Assembly (NCBI RefSeq): GCF_963669205.1
Contig: NZ_OY769915.1
Span: 3,384,001-3,448,000, forward strand
DNA length: 64,000 bases
Direction of reading: 5' to 3'
From: an uncultured Roseibium sp.
GTDB taxonomy: Bacteria; Pseudomonadota; Alphaproteobacteria; Rhizobiales; Stappiaceae
Each line of letters starts with the position of its first letter. Position 1 is the first letter of the stretch. Below are positions 1-7,867 of this stretch, one piece after another. Both the position numbers and the translations under genes were made by a program. The notes under the pieces were generated by a model, which was not told where the DNA came from, did no database searches, and saw only the letters and a list, made by a program, of their open reading frames with translations.

Positions 1-370
1 GCTGCTTGCCGGTCAGGTCGCCGAAACGCTTCTTTTGGGTGAGCCATCAGATGGGGCCGGTTTGGCGCGTGGATCAGATTTGGAGCGTGCAACTTACCTT
101 GCAGCTTGTCTAATTGCGTCGTCGGGATTGGGTCGGCATTTGACATTCCGTTCTGAAATCTCAGTTCCAGCGATCCGCCGGTTAATTGACAGTGACAGAG
201 CATTTGAGCGCGATTGTGACCAGATTTTGCAATCCCAGAAACGGCGATCGACAGCTCTGCTGCGAACCAAGAAACGACAGCTTAGAGCGATTTCGGACAG
301 CCTCCTGCGGTCAAATATCCTTTCCGCTGAACAGATTTCAGAGATTCTGAATTCTAATCAAGTTCGTTGA
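1..370 (+). CDS. FtsH-like AAA+/M41 zinc peptidase, C-terminal part (5' end outside window)
   Basis: The frame is open from base 2 and ends at 370, so the gene begins before the window. The visible residues match the C-terminal half of peptidase family M41 (FtsH and relatives): a stretch reading LLAGQVAETLLLGEPSDGAG, then ARGSDLERAT and a helical tail ending AEQISEIL. In this family those segments follow the HExxH zinc site, and the GAG..SDLERAT segment carries the third (Asp) zinc ligand. The product would be an ATP-dependent protease, either membrane FtsH or one of the soluble-type alphaproteobacterial AAA+/M41 paralogues. The short C-terminus and divergence favour a paralogue over housekeeping FtsH. 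Its 3' end lies about 0.6 kb before tnsA, so it may be the chromosomal flank or the insertion target of the transposon. That relation is inference. Confidence 0.75.
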   Translation, partial: LLAGQVAETLLLGEPSDGAGLARGSDLERATYLAACLIASSGLGRHLTFRSEISVPAIRRLIDSDRAFERDCDQILQSQKRRSTALLRTKKRQLRAISDSLLRSNILSAEQISEILNSNQVR

Positions 371-557
371 AAATTTTCATTATTATCAATTGGGTAACGA
401 AGAAATGCAGTCAGGAATTTTTGAGCTCGACTCACGGAAAAAGTGCCGGTATTCGATTCAACCCCGAGGCGCCGGCCGTTCCATCCTGGGCGGTGCGTGT
501 CTCGAATTCGGCTTCAACCATCAGCTTCCGCTGACAGGAATAAGGAGGTAGCCGACC

Positions 558-632
558 ATGACCATGACTTTCATGCAGAACAATTCGGCTCTCCGCGAAG
601 CCGCACAAGATCTCCCTATACACAACGCTTGA
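558..632 (+). CDS. 24-aa putative leader peptide or small protein
   Basis: ATG at 558 sits seven to eight bases after TAAGGAGGT, one of the best Shine-Dalgarno matches in the window. The frame runs 24 codons (begins MTMTFMQNN, ends PIHNA) to TGA at 630-632. A perfect 6-bp stem with a 4-base loop begins at the stop codon. A strong ribosome site, short peptide and hairpin together suggest a leader peptide or an expressed small protein. No family is recognised. It lies about 345 bases before tnsA, and whether it is inside the transposon depends on where the element ends. Confidence 0.4.
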   Translation: MTMTFMQNNSALREAAQDLPIHNA

Positions 633-647
633 GTTGGGTCACCAACT
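632..647 (+). promoter_or_regulatory. Hairpin after the 24-aa ORF
   Basis: AGTTGG GTCA CCAACT forms a perfect 6-bp stem overlapping the TGA stop of the small ORF. No T-tract follows, so it is not a typical intrinsic terminator. It could modulate leader translation or transcription. Confidence 0.35.
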
Positions 648-698
648 GCCTGCGCGATGTCTGAATACTGATATCCGTTGCGGTGGTATCCCAGTCAC

Positions 699-793
699 TG
701 TCTCGTCGTGACCGCAAGGGTCCTGTCGGACAGTTTCAATTGCTGATGTCGGGAGACGATCTCTCTTCTTTGTCGTTTTAACCGGCACAGCAC
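699..793 (+). repeat. Phased TGTCG motifs, candidate transposon right end / TnsB sites
   Basis: TGTCG starts at 724, 747 and 771 (spacing 23 and 24 bases), and a weaker TGTCTCGTCG starts at 699 (25 bases before). The copy at 771 begins TGTCGTTTTAACC, which resembles the TGTCGTTTT start of Tn5053/Tn402-type ends. Tn7-family ends carry several TnsB-binding repeats of about this length, begin with TGT, and lie just upstream of tnsA in this orientation. Similarity between the copies beyond TGTCG is low, and the matching left end was not found, so the exact terminus (699, 724 or 771) is undecided. Confidence 0.4.
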
Positions 794-851
794 TCTCTTC
801 AAGCGATTGATTTTCGAACCCGCCGACGCGCGGGAACAGGAGACCTGTGCC

Positions 852-1046
852 ATGTGGAATGAACTGAACCTTCTCCGCTCGTATGTCCGCCAGGGCAACA
901 CCGATGCCGGTGGTTCCGTCTGCCGAATAGCTGCCGTGAACAGTCACGTCAGAACCAAGCAGAACAGGAGACCACCATGTCCAATGACAACTCGGAATAC
1001 TACAAGGCACCGCGTGCCTCTCACGCTTCGCGCACTGTCACTCTGA
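852..1046 (+). CDS. 64-aa ORF with ribosome site, overlapping tnsA start
   Basis: ATG at 852 follows AACAGGAGA at about nine bases, the same 12-mer (GAACAGGAGACC) that precedes tnsA. The first 36 or so codons (begins MWNELNLLRSYV) have normal-looking third positions. The reading frame then runs about 70 bases into tnsA out of frame, where codon quality drops. It may be a translated leader coupled to tnsA, or the surviving 5' part of a gene cut when the tns operon was placed behind it. No family is recognised. Confidence 0.3.
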   Translation: MWNELNLLRSYVRQGNTDAGGSVCRIAAVNSHVRTKQNRRPPCPMTTRNTTRHRVPLTLRALSL

Positions 1047-1651
1047 AATCCTCGTTTTCGTCCCGCGGATTTCTTTGGAACCACACCAGCCTTAGCTGGG
1101 CTGGATACGAAAGTACCCTCGAAAGGGACTTTCTGACGATCTTGAACGTCCGCAGTGACGTCAAGCTCTGGCAAGAGCAACCCGAACCTGTGACTTATGT
1201 CGATGATCAGGGAAAGCGCCGCAAGCACACGTTCGACGTGTCGGTTCACCTTTTCAATGGTGAAACTGTTGCATGCGACGTCAAACCCCAAAAACGACTG
1301 GTTCGCAGTGGGATTGAAGAGGTTCACCGCCTCATCCGCCGCCAACATCCGGACTACGCGGACAAGTTCTTGATCCGCACCGATCGCCACATCTCTCGCG
1401 CACTCGTTCGAAACGCCGAGCTGTTCCTCCGAGCACGAACACTCCGGGATGAGGACAGCATTGACGAGCTGCGCCGGCATCTCATCTCGATGCATGGCGT
1501 GTACCGCTTGGCTTCACTCGTCGCCCTTCTGAACGACCAAGCGGCCGGCTTCAACGCCGTACTCAACCTCATTGATAGCCGGGAATTGAAGCCGGTCACA
1601 CGCGGCAGCATCAACGACAACATCGAACTCGAAATCTGCAAAGCAGTCTAA
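977..1651 (+). CDS. tnsA: TnsA-like endonuclease of a Tn7-like transposon
   Basis: This 224-residue protein has the TnsA restriction-endonuclease fold signature. It shows YESTLERDFL (Glu45), the second acidic strand at TFDV (Asp87) and the DVKP strand (Lys103), in the order and spacing of the Glu-Asp-Lys catalytic set. TnsA cuts the 5' ends of the element while TnsB cuts and joins the 3' ends, giving cut-and-paste transposition. The C-terminal part (about 130-224) corresponds to the region that contacts TnsB and TnsC. The ATG at 977 is set by AACAGGAG seven bases upstream. It is the first large gene of a co-directional run tnsA, tnsB-like N-domain, tnsB, tnsC, tniQ. Catalytic residues look intact. 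Confidence 0.9.
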   Translation: MSNDNSEYYKAPRASHASRTVTLKSSFSSRGFLWNHTSLSWAGYESTLERDFLTILNVRSDVKLWQEQPEPVTYVDDQGKRRKHTFDVSVHLFNGETVACDVKPQKRLVRSGIEEVHRLIRRQHPDYADKFLIRTDRHISRALVRNAELFLRARTLRDEDSIDELRRHLISMHGVYRLASLVALLNDQAAGFNAVLNLIDSRELKPVTRGSINDNIELEICKAV

Positions 1652-1669
1652 CAGGAAAGGAAATTGAAA

Positions 1670-2284
1670 ATGGCCAAGTTTGACAAAGACTGCGGTGGCA
1701 GCATTCAGGGTTCCGAATCTGAGACCAGGATCTGCCTCGACGAGCATGCGAAGATCACGCTCAGAGGACAGCCGCATGTCACGGTGTCGTCCAACCAGAA
1801 AGCTTGCGTGCTTCGCCGTGTCGACCGCCCACGGGTTTACACGAAGTTCACGAATGCTGAACTGGGTGATTTGATCGCAAGAGGCCTTCTTGTCCAGGAA
1901 GATAAACCGCTTTCCCCTTTTGAACTTCGTCTCAAATACGAACACGAAATCCAAATCTGGCAACTTCCAGAAAAAGTCGCCAATCGCGTCGATTTCAGGA
2001 GATTCATTTGCCTTGAATTTCTTGCGTTGGAAGCCGCTGGCATCACTTCTCGAAGTGATGCCTCCATGGCCGTCGTGATCAGCCACATCCACGCGCATTG
2101 GCTGAAAGTAAATTCGAAACAACGCGGTGGCCACAAGCGCTTTCGCTCATCGCGAAACCTTCAGAAATTCCGCTGCCCACACCCCAGCACCGTTCGTCGT
2201 TGGCTCCGCAAATTTGAAGCCGGTGACTTCAAAGCCATGGCTCTCTGCCCGCCGGCACACAAACGCATCATCTGGAACCGGTGA
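1670..2284 (+). CDS. Stand-alone TnsB-like N-terminal DNA-binding protein (no DDE core)
   Basis: This 204-residue ORF is a diverged copy of the first 200 or so residues of the TnsB encoded next to it. Shared blocks in the same order include ACVLRR, the ...DL.A.GLL segment, a FRRFIC/FRQFIC helix, TSRSDA, and PSTVRRWL followed by ALCP. It stops right after ALCP, where full TnsB continues into the integrase region, so it lacks all three catalytic acidic residues. ATG 1670 follows AGGAAAGGAAATTGAAA; an upstream TTG at 1664 is less likely. The frame is uninterrupted and has its own ribosome site, which argues for a maintained gene over a decayed fragment. It would bind transposon ends as a competitor, spacer or regulator, by inference. 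Its stop is followed at 2350 by tnsB. Confidence 0.8.
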   Translation: MAKFDKDCGGSIQGSESETRICLDEHAKITLRGQPHVTVSSNQKACVLRRVDRPRVYTKFTNAELGDLIARGLLVQEDKPLSPFELRLKYEHEIQIWQLPEKVANRVDFRRFICLEFLALEAAGITSRSDASMAVVISHIHAHWLKVNSKQRGGHKRFRSSRNLQKFRCPHPSTVRRWLRKFEAGDFKAMALCPPAHKRIIWNR

Positions 2285-2349
2285 AAGCCGCGCTGGAAAA
2301 GCACCAGTCCCGCCTGGAACCAAAACCCAAAAGGAAAAGGAAACCGATC

Positions 2350-4518
2350 ATGACCGAACTCAACAGCACTCAGAACACCCCTTCAGTACCGGGCGCCGAA
2401 AGTCGAATCCGCTTCGCACCTGACACAAGAATTACGATCAAGGGTGTTTCTTATACCCAGGTCTTTTCCGACGAAGAAGCGTGCGTGTTGCGCCGCCTTG
2501 ATACTCCGGAAGTCCATGAGAAGTTCACTTTTGTTGAACTTCTCGACCTTGTTGCACATGGCCTCCTTACTGAAGAACCGGGAGCATTTTCACCGACCGT
2601 GGCACGCCTCAAAGTTGGACCAAACATCAAACTTTCAGATCTGAAACCGGAGGTCGCCGAACTGGTCAGGTTCCGCCAGTTCATCTGCGACGAGTTTCTC
2701 AAGATGGAGACAGAGGGACAAACCTCGCGCAGCGACGCAGCAATGGAGCAAACGATCAAAGTCCTTTTTGGACAGTGGTTCACCATGCTTGTGCAACGGG
2801 CGCCAGGCGCCCGGTTTAGTAGTCAGCAGACACAGGGAACCTTCAAAATCCCAAAGCCCAGCACCGTGCGCCGTTGGCTTCAGAAGTACGAAGCCGCAGA
2901 CTTCAATGTGATGGCGCTATGTCCCTTGAAGCACAAATGTGGCAACCGGACGGACCGCCTTCACCCCGACGTTAGGGACCTCCTTCGCAGCAGTGCGAGG
3001 GAATATGCCAGCCTCCTGAAACCGACGATGGCGAAGGTCTATGAAGACTTCGTCGAACATTTCGACGCGTTGAACGAAGCACGCGCCCAAAAAGGGTTGC
3101 CAGCCCTTCCCAAGCCAAGCATCAGGGCCATGCGCACGGAGATTCGCAATCTCGCCCCTTATCACGTCGATGCCGGTCGAAATGGTGAGGCCTTCGCGGC
3201 GAAAAAATATGCGTATATCCAGGGAAAGAACAATCCTGAGTGGCCCCTGCAAGTGGTCGAAATGGACGAGTGGAAGGTCTCTCTCCAGACCCTCTTGAAG
3301 GGCATCGGCAGCTGGGAAAAACTCGGACTTTCGACCCGTGAGGATCTCAAGAAGGACCTCGGACGCATGCAGCTTTCAGCCGCAATTGACGTCCGGACAA
3401 AGTGCATTCTGGCAATGCAGCTGGCGCCCACGGCGACGACCGACCTCGCAATTTCAACCTTGAAAATGGCGATGTCCGACAAGGATGATTTCGCCAAAGC
3501 TGCCGGTTGCGAAACACCCTGGGACATGGCAGGTCGCATCCAGACGGTAAGGGTGGACAATGGACCGGCTTATACCGCCGGTGCATTTAGCACTGCCGCA
3601 ATCGATGCCGGTATTGCCGTCGACTACACCGTTGCCGGTGCACCGTATCTGCGTGGATCCATCGAGCGTGTGTTCAGCACCATCCATACCAAACTGATCT
3701 CAGGATTTGACGGACGCACTTTCAGCAACGTTGTCGAGAAAGGTGACTACGACGCAGGTGCGCGCGCATCTCTTACGATCGAAGAACTCGCCCGGGCGCT
3801 CGTCCGCTGGGTGGTTGATGTCTACCACAACACGCCGCACGAAGGTTTGGGTGGACAAACGCCGCGAAATTGCTGGCTTTCCCTGCGGAAAAAGGTCGGC
3901 GTTCCGCTCGCACCAAACGAAGATGCTATGCGCGCATGCTTCGGGATTACCGTTGAACGCCGCCTTCGGAGTGAAGGGATCCAGCTTTACTCCAACAAGT
4001 ACCAGTCCACCGAGCTTCAGAGCGTCCGTCGGGAACATCGAACCGGACAACTGAGAGTACGCTTCGATCCGGACGATATCGGGCACATCTCCGTAGATAC
4101 GCCTAAGGGTTGGCTCAAGGTTCCTTGCACGACGAAAGAGATGCACGGAACGTCCCTCGAAGCGCATGTCGCCAGTCGGCAACGTCTGTTGGCACAGTAT
4201 GGAGAAGAGGCTGCCCAGTCAGAAGCGCTCGTCAAGAAGGCACTCGCGGATCTTCGCCGGCTCTCGGACGAGAGCCGCAAGAACCGGAGCATTGCCTCCC
4301 CAGTCTTCACGGCTGACAACCTCGCCAAACTTGACGCCCATTTTTCAGACGACCGTCTGAGGGTCGATGAAGACTTCGAGGGCGACATTCTTGGGCTCGA
4401 TGAACCCAATGAAACTGCCCAGACCAAACACGATCCAGACAGCCCAATTACCCACATCCAGGACGCTCCGCCGTTCCTGGGCGACGACGATGACGATGAC
4501 TACATTTTGGAGGACTAA
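2350..4518 (+). CDS. tnsB: TnsB-like DDE transposase
   Basis: This 722-residue transposase combines an N-terminal helix-turn-helix end-binding region (about 1-220), a retroviral-integrase core and a Mu-type C-terminal beta-barrel. The DDE triad is visible: Asp306 in VVEMDEW, Asp403 in RVDNGPAY and Glu439 in GSIERVF, with 35 residues between the last two as expected. It cuts and joins the 3' ends and recruits TnsC through its acidic tail, which ends in a run of Asp residues (LGDDDDDDYILED). The open frame reaches back to GTG 2281, overlapping the preceding gene, but ATG 2350 is preferred because AAGGAAAAGGAAACC precedes it. This mirrors the start context of the truncated paralogue. tnsC starts two bases after the stop. 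Confidence 0.92.
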   Translation: MTELNSTQNTPSVPGAESRIRFAPDTRITIKGVSYTQVFSDEEACVLRRLDTPEVHEKFTFVELLDLVAHGLLTEEPGAFSPTVARLKVGPNIKLSDLKPEVAELVRFRQFICDEFLKMETEGQTSRSDAAMEQTIKVLFGQWFTMLVQRAPGARFSSQQTQGTFKIPKPSTVRRWLQKYEAADFNVMALCPLKHKCGNRTDRLHPDVRDLLRSSAREYASLLKPTMAKVYEDFVEHFDALNEARAQKGLPALPKPSIRAMRTEIRNLAPYHVDAGRNGEAFAAKKYAYIQGKNNPEWPLQVVEMDEWKVSLQTLLKGIGSWEKLGLSTREDLKKDLGRMQLSAAIDVRTKCILAMQLAPTATTDLAISTLKMAMSDKDDFAKAAGCETPWDMAGRIQTVRVDNGPAYTAGAFSTAAIDAGIAVDYTVAGAPYLRGSIERVFSTIHTKLISGFDGRTFSNVVEKGDYDAGARASLTIEELARALVRWVVDVYHNTPHEGLGGQTPRNCWLSLRKKVGVPLAPNEDAMRACFGITVERRLRSEGIQLYSNKYQSTELQSVRREHRTGQLRVRFDPDDIGHISVDTPKGWLKVPCTTKEMHGTSLEAHVASRQRLLAQYGEEAAQSEALVKKALADLRRLSDESRKNRSIASPVFTADNLAKLDAHFSDDRLRVDEDFEGDILGLDEPNETAQTKHDPDSPITHIQDAPPFLGDDDDDDYILED

Positions 4519-4519
4519 C

Positions 4520-5611
4520 ATGACATCTTCGAATTACCATACCCCCGCCCCTGAAGCACAATCGCCTGGCCCGAATGCGCCTGGCCGACGGCAGAGGTCG
4601 GCTGAGATCACGAAGCTTGAGGCAGAACTTCAGCACACCTATTTCCCTCAGAAAAGTGACGAAGACCTTCTCGACAGGCTGAACGACCTTCTCGACACCT
4701 TTGAAAATTACACCGACGCTGTCGAAACAATGGGATTGAGCCATGTGGGGAGATTGAAAGAAGGCCGCGCGCTCGCCATCGTCGGCGCATCCGGTGTTGG
4801 CAAATCAAGATCCCTTGAACGCGCCTTTGAATCTCTCGGAATGAATGATCGCAAAAGCCCGTTTCGGATTATTTCGATCAAAGCGCCATCCCCGTGCACA
4901 CTGAAGCAACTGGGTACCTCTGTCCTTCAAGCGCTAGGCTATCCGGTTCGACGTGAACTGCGGGAAAATGTTGTTTGGCGCAAGGTGCGAGACCAGCTCA
5001 AGCTCCACGGCATTCGCTTCCTGCATCTTGATGAGCTGCAACACCTCACCCAGCTTGAGAACCCCAGCGATTCCATCAAGGTCTGTGACACCTTGAAGGG
5101 GCTCATGCAAGACGAAGATTGGCCGGTTTGGTTGGTTTTGTCCGGAATGCCCAACCTGGCGGCCGTGATTGAAAGCGACTTTCAATTGCGCCGTCGCTGC
5201 ACATTTGTCCGTCTTGATCTGATGACACCGTGCGCAAATGATCTCCAGACAGTCCAGCGGATCATCAAAAACTATTGCAAGAAGGCGAAACTTGAACACC
5301 AGAATCTTCCGATGAACGAACTTTGCAGTCGCCTCATGCACGGAGCAGAGGGAAGAACCGGATATCTGATTGAAATCGTCCAGGACGCGCTTTGCAAGGC
5401 GTTGAAAGCTCGACGAAACATGCCCCTCATGGGCGACTTCGAGCTTACTTTTGAGGCCAGAACCGGCTGTCGCCCCGAACACAATGTTTTTGCCGAAGAC
5501 GTCGAATGGCAGAATATTGACGTCCGAAACACTCTTTTCCCCGAAGACAAAGAAGAGGACGAAGTACCGCAGCCGAAAAAACGCCGTCTCAAGATCGTTC
5601 GGGGGGCCTGA
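4520..5611 (+). CDS. tnsC: TnsC/TniB-type AAA+ transposition regulator
   Basis: This 363-residue AAA+ ATPase connects the target-selector TniQ with the TnsAB transposase. Walker A is GASGVGKS (residues 89-96), Walker B is IRFLHLDELQHL (Asp171, Glu172), and a sensor-like strand reads WPVWLVLSGMPN. The N-terminal 70 residues and a charged C-terminus (KKRRLK) flank the ATPase. The start is taken at ATG 4520, one base after the tnsB stop, with GGAGG in the tnsB end as ribosome site. The longer frame from 4367 would overlap tnsB by 150 bases. The length is that of short TniB/TnsC forms, not Escherichia coli TnsC (about 555 residues), as in other Tn7-like families. Confidence 0.88.
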   Translation: MTSSNYHTPAPEAQSPGPNAPGRRQRSAEITKLEAELQHTYFPQKSDEDLLDRLNDLLDTFENYTDAVETMGLSHVGRLKEGRALAIVGASGVGKSRSLERAFESLGMNDRKSPFRIISIKAPSPCTLKQLGTSVLQALGYPVRRELRENVVWRKVRDQLKLHGIRFLHLDELQHLTQLENPSDSIKVCDTLKGLMQDEDWPVWLVLSGMPNLAAVIESDFQLRRRCTFVRLDLMTPCANDLQTVQRIIKNYCKKAKLEHQNLPMNELCSRLMHGAEGRTGYLIEIVQDALCKALKARRNMPLMGDFELTFEARTGCRPEHNVFAEDVEWQNIDVRNTLFPEDKEEDEVPQPKKRRLKIVRGA

Positions 5612-5613
5612 GC

Positions 5614-7494
5614 ATGGAACTGGACCCCGTCTACATTCCCTGTATCTATCCGGACGAAACCGTCGCCAGCTACGTGTCACGCGTAGCAAGTAAGGCCGGC
5701 TGCACTGCCCGGGAGTTTTGTCTCGACATGGAGATGAGTTTCCAGGCTCTTTGCGATGGCAAACCGGAAGCGCTCACCCGTTTCTCTAAACTTGTCGGTT
5801 TCGAAGGCGACCGCTTCCCGGCAGCAATCTTCAAACGCACCGGCGACTGTCGGTTCGAATTTAAGCAAGAACCGTTTTCCAGAAATTCGCTGCGTCGAGC
5901 GACAGTGAGGGTCTGTCCTCATTGCATTCAGGAAGACCTCGAGCGAGACGTTGACCATAAAGAGGTCAGGACATACGGGCGTTGGTCTTGGAACATCGCC
6001 TCCATTCGGACCTGCTCGAAACACAAAACGCCCTTGGTCGTGGCTGCGCACGAGGACCATCCGCAGAAGGTGCATGATTTTTCGCCGCTCCTCCAACCGT
6101 TCGTGGAGGACATCAACCGACACGTTCTCGCTGCACAGTTCCGTGAACCTTCAAGCCTCGAGATCTACCTGGAAAAACGGATCAGCGGAGATCAGCCCGA
6201 GAACTTGCTGTCATCCCTTCACCCTCACGCTTATGCCGCTGCCCGGGCCTGCGAAATCATCGGCGCGACAAAACTTTATGGCGCAAGAGTCGTCGCAGAG
6301 AGTTTGTCTGAAGACCAGTGGTACGCAGCAGGTCAGGTAGGCTTTGACATCGCCATTCAAGGGGTAGATGGAATTCGCCACTACCTCGATCATTTGCAAC
6401 ATAAGTTTGCAAGCAAAAACCAAAACTGGGGCCCAAGACAAATCTACGGCCGATTGTACGAATGGCTTGCTCACGAAACTGAAGACACGGCTTATGACGA
6501 TCTCAGGACGACAATCACCGAGCATGCATTTGAAACGCTGCCCATGGGGCCAAACGACGAGATCTTCGGTCGGCGCCCGGCAAAACGTATCGTGCATTCC
6601 GTTCATTCCGCTCATCAGGAAACCGGTGCTCATCCAAAACGACTGAAAAAAATTCTCCACGCGGTCGGGCTCATCGACCAAAGCCAACTCGGAAAGACCG
6701 ACGAACGCATTCTTTTCAATGCTGACGACGCAAAGTTCTATCTCGACCGTGTCGAACAGAGCATGTCGATGAACCAGGTCAGGGCCTACATTAATGCGCC
6801 GCGGCCCGTCGATAGGTTGCTATTCGAAGCAGGCATTCTGAAGCCATGGCTTACCGGCGGAACAGTTATCTTCAAGGATCATGCTTTCGCGAAGTGCGAC
6901 ATGGATGAGTTCCTTTCGGATCTTACAACAGACACAAAACCTGTGACGAACGACGAGACTAACTTGGTTCCAATTCTCAAGGCGCAAAAATTGGCCAACT
7001 GCTCAACCTTGAAAGTGGTGCAACTGATCCTGGAACATCGCCTTCGTACGCTCCGTACTGATCCTAACGAAACGGGCTTTCTCTCCATTCTTGTCGATCC
7101 TGAGGAAGTGAAATCGCTCGTCCGGGGCAAAGACCATGGTGGGTATTCTCTGCGGGAGGTCGAAAAGAAACTGAAAACCTCAACCAAAGTGGTCAAAGCA
7201 CTCGTCCAACGAGGTTGCCTGGAAGCCGAAACGGCCATCAATCCGGTCAACCGGTGTCCGCAAACCATCGTGAAGCGCGAAATCTTGGACGCTTTCATGA
7301 ATAAGTTTGAGACCGCAAGTTCGCTGTCACGACGATTGGGTATCCACCTCCAGACGCTGATGAAGCATCTCCGGTGTTCGGGGATCGAACCAGCGTTCGC
7401 CGTTGAGGACGTTCACGCGACAATCTACGATCGAGAAATCGCGTCAAAGAAAGCGCAGGAGTTTACCAGACATGACCAACAAGAAGAGTCCTGA
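5614..7494 (+). CDS. tniQ: TniQ/TnsD-type target-selection protein
   Basis: This 626-residue protein starts with a TniQ domain: YPDETVASYVSRVA near residue 12, then a zinc-binding pair CPHC (Cys101, Cys104) and CSKH (Cys134, His137) in the typical surroundings VRVCPHCIQED and SIRTCSKHKTPL. Long TniQ proteins (TnsD) read a fixed chromosomal site through C-terminal DNA-binding domains. Here residues about 330-620 contain several helix-turn-helix-like segments (for example SLREVEKKLKTSTKVVKAL and SSLSRRLGIHLQTLMKHL). Starting two bases after tnsC, it is surely cotranscribed. No CRISPR-Cas genes accompany it and no separate TnsE is seen, so site choice probably rests on this protein. The target site cannot be named from the window. 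Confidence 0.88.
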   Translation: MELDPVYIPCIYPDETVASYVSRVASKAGCTAREFCLDMEMSFQALCDGKPEALTRFSKLVGFEGDRFPAAIFKRTGDCRFEFKQEPFSRNSLRRATVRVCPHCIQEDLERDVDHKEVRTYGRWSWNIASIRTCSKHKTPLVVAAHEDHPQKVHDFSPLLQPFVEDINRHVLAAQFREPSSLEIYLEKRISGDQPENLLSSLHPHAYAAARACEIIGATKLYGARVVAESLSEDQWYAAGQVGFDIAIQGVDGIRHYLDHLQHKFASKNQNWGPRQIYGRLYEWLAHETEDTAYDDLRTTITEHAFETLPMGPNDEIFGRRPAKRIVHSVHSAHQETGAHPKRLKKILHAVGLIDQSQLGKTDERILFNADDAKFYLDRVEQSMSMNQVRAYINAPRPVDRLLFEAGILKPWLTGGTVIFKDHAFAKCDMDEFLSDLTTDTKPVTNDETNLVPILKAQKLANCSTLKVVQLILEHRLRTLRTDPNETGFLSILVDPEEVKSLVRGKDHGGYSLREVEKKLKTSTKVVKALVQRGCLEAETAINPVNRCPQTIVKREILDAFMNKFETASSLSRRLGIHLQTLMKHLRCSGIEPAFAVEDVHATIYDREIASKKAQEFTRHDQQEES

Positions 7495-7720
7495 CAAGCT
7501 CACGAATGTCGACGTCAGTTCGACCCCGGCCCTTCGGAACAGGTCCTCTGCTGAGTCTTCCGGTGCCACGAACCTCTGGCTCGATGAATTCACCGAACGG
7601 ATGACACATCCAGGGCCAAAAGAAGAAGAGTTCTTTGAGCGCCGCCGGCAGCTCAACTTGGGCGCAGGCATCGATGAAAATGGAAACTTGGTAACATCAG
7701 GTTCAAAGCCCAAAGAATGA
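7472..7720 (+). CDS. 82-aa small protein overlapping tniQ
   Basis: ATG 7472 lies inside the last codons of tniQ (stop 7494) with GCAGGAG 11 bases upstream, indicating translational coupling. The 82-residue product is polar and low in hydrophobics. Its first 40 residues are Ser/Thr-rich and look disordered, followed by a charged stretch (FTERMTHPGPKEEEFFERRR) and a short GAGIDENGNLV tail. No family is recognised. Position at the end of the tns operon suggests an accessory transposition factor or the first cargo gene. Confidence 0.6.
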   Translation: MTNKKSPDKLTNVDVSSTPALRNRSSAESSGATNLWLDEFTERMTHPGPKEEEFFERRRQLNLGAGIDENGNLVTSGSKPKE

Positions 7721-7867
7721 GCGGACCATACTGACGGAAACGCCCCGCGGCAGCCGAAGTTTGTATGCCTGGCAGGTTCGAACTTCAGTCGCCATCACCC
7801 TGATTTAGATACTCAGCGCTGCGGAAATTTCCGATCCTCGTTCGCATCAACATCTGGTTGGAATGCG

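Larger units (their letters stand above)
371..976. other. 606-bp leader of the Tn7-like module
   Basis: No full-size gene is convincing here. The stretch holds a 24-codon ORF with a near-perfect Shine-Dalgarno (558-632), a hairpin directly after its stop (AGTTGG/CCAACT, 632-647), phased TGTCG motifs (699-775), a 64-codon ORF (852-1046) and the tnsA ribosome site. The 12-mer GAACAGGAGACC occurs twice, each time just upstream of an ATG (852 and 977). Longer minus-strand frames look like shadows. Confidence 0.5.

Noticed and set aside
558..575. ATGACCATGA resemblance to the lacZ-alpha start (vector sequence)
   Set aside because: The match ends after a few codons and the ribosome site and surroundings are not vector-like.
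2281..2349. Longer tnsB start at GTG 2281
   Set aside because: ATG 2350 has a much better ribosome site and mirrors the start context of the paralogue at 1670; the extra 23 residues are only Lys/Pro-rich.
4367..4519. Longer tnsC start inside tnsB
   Set aside because: It would overlap tnsB by 150 bases; ATG 4520 with GGAGG just before is the natural start.
7757..7800. tRNA-like 3' half with GGTTCGAAC
   Set aside because: The T-loop motif is present but the supporting stem does not pair and no acceptor or anticodon arm can be drawn.
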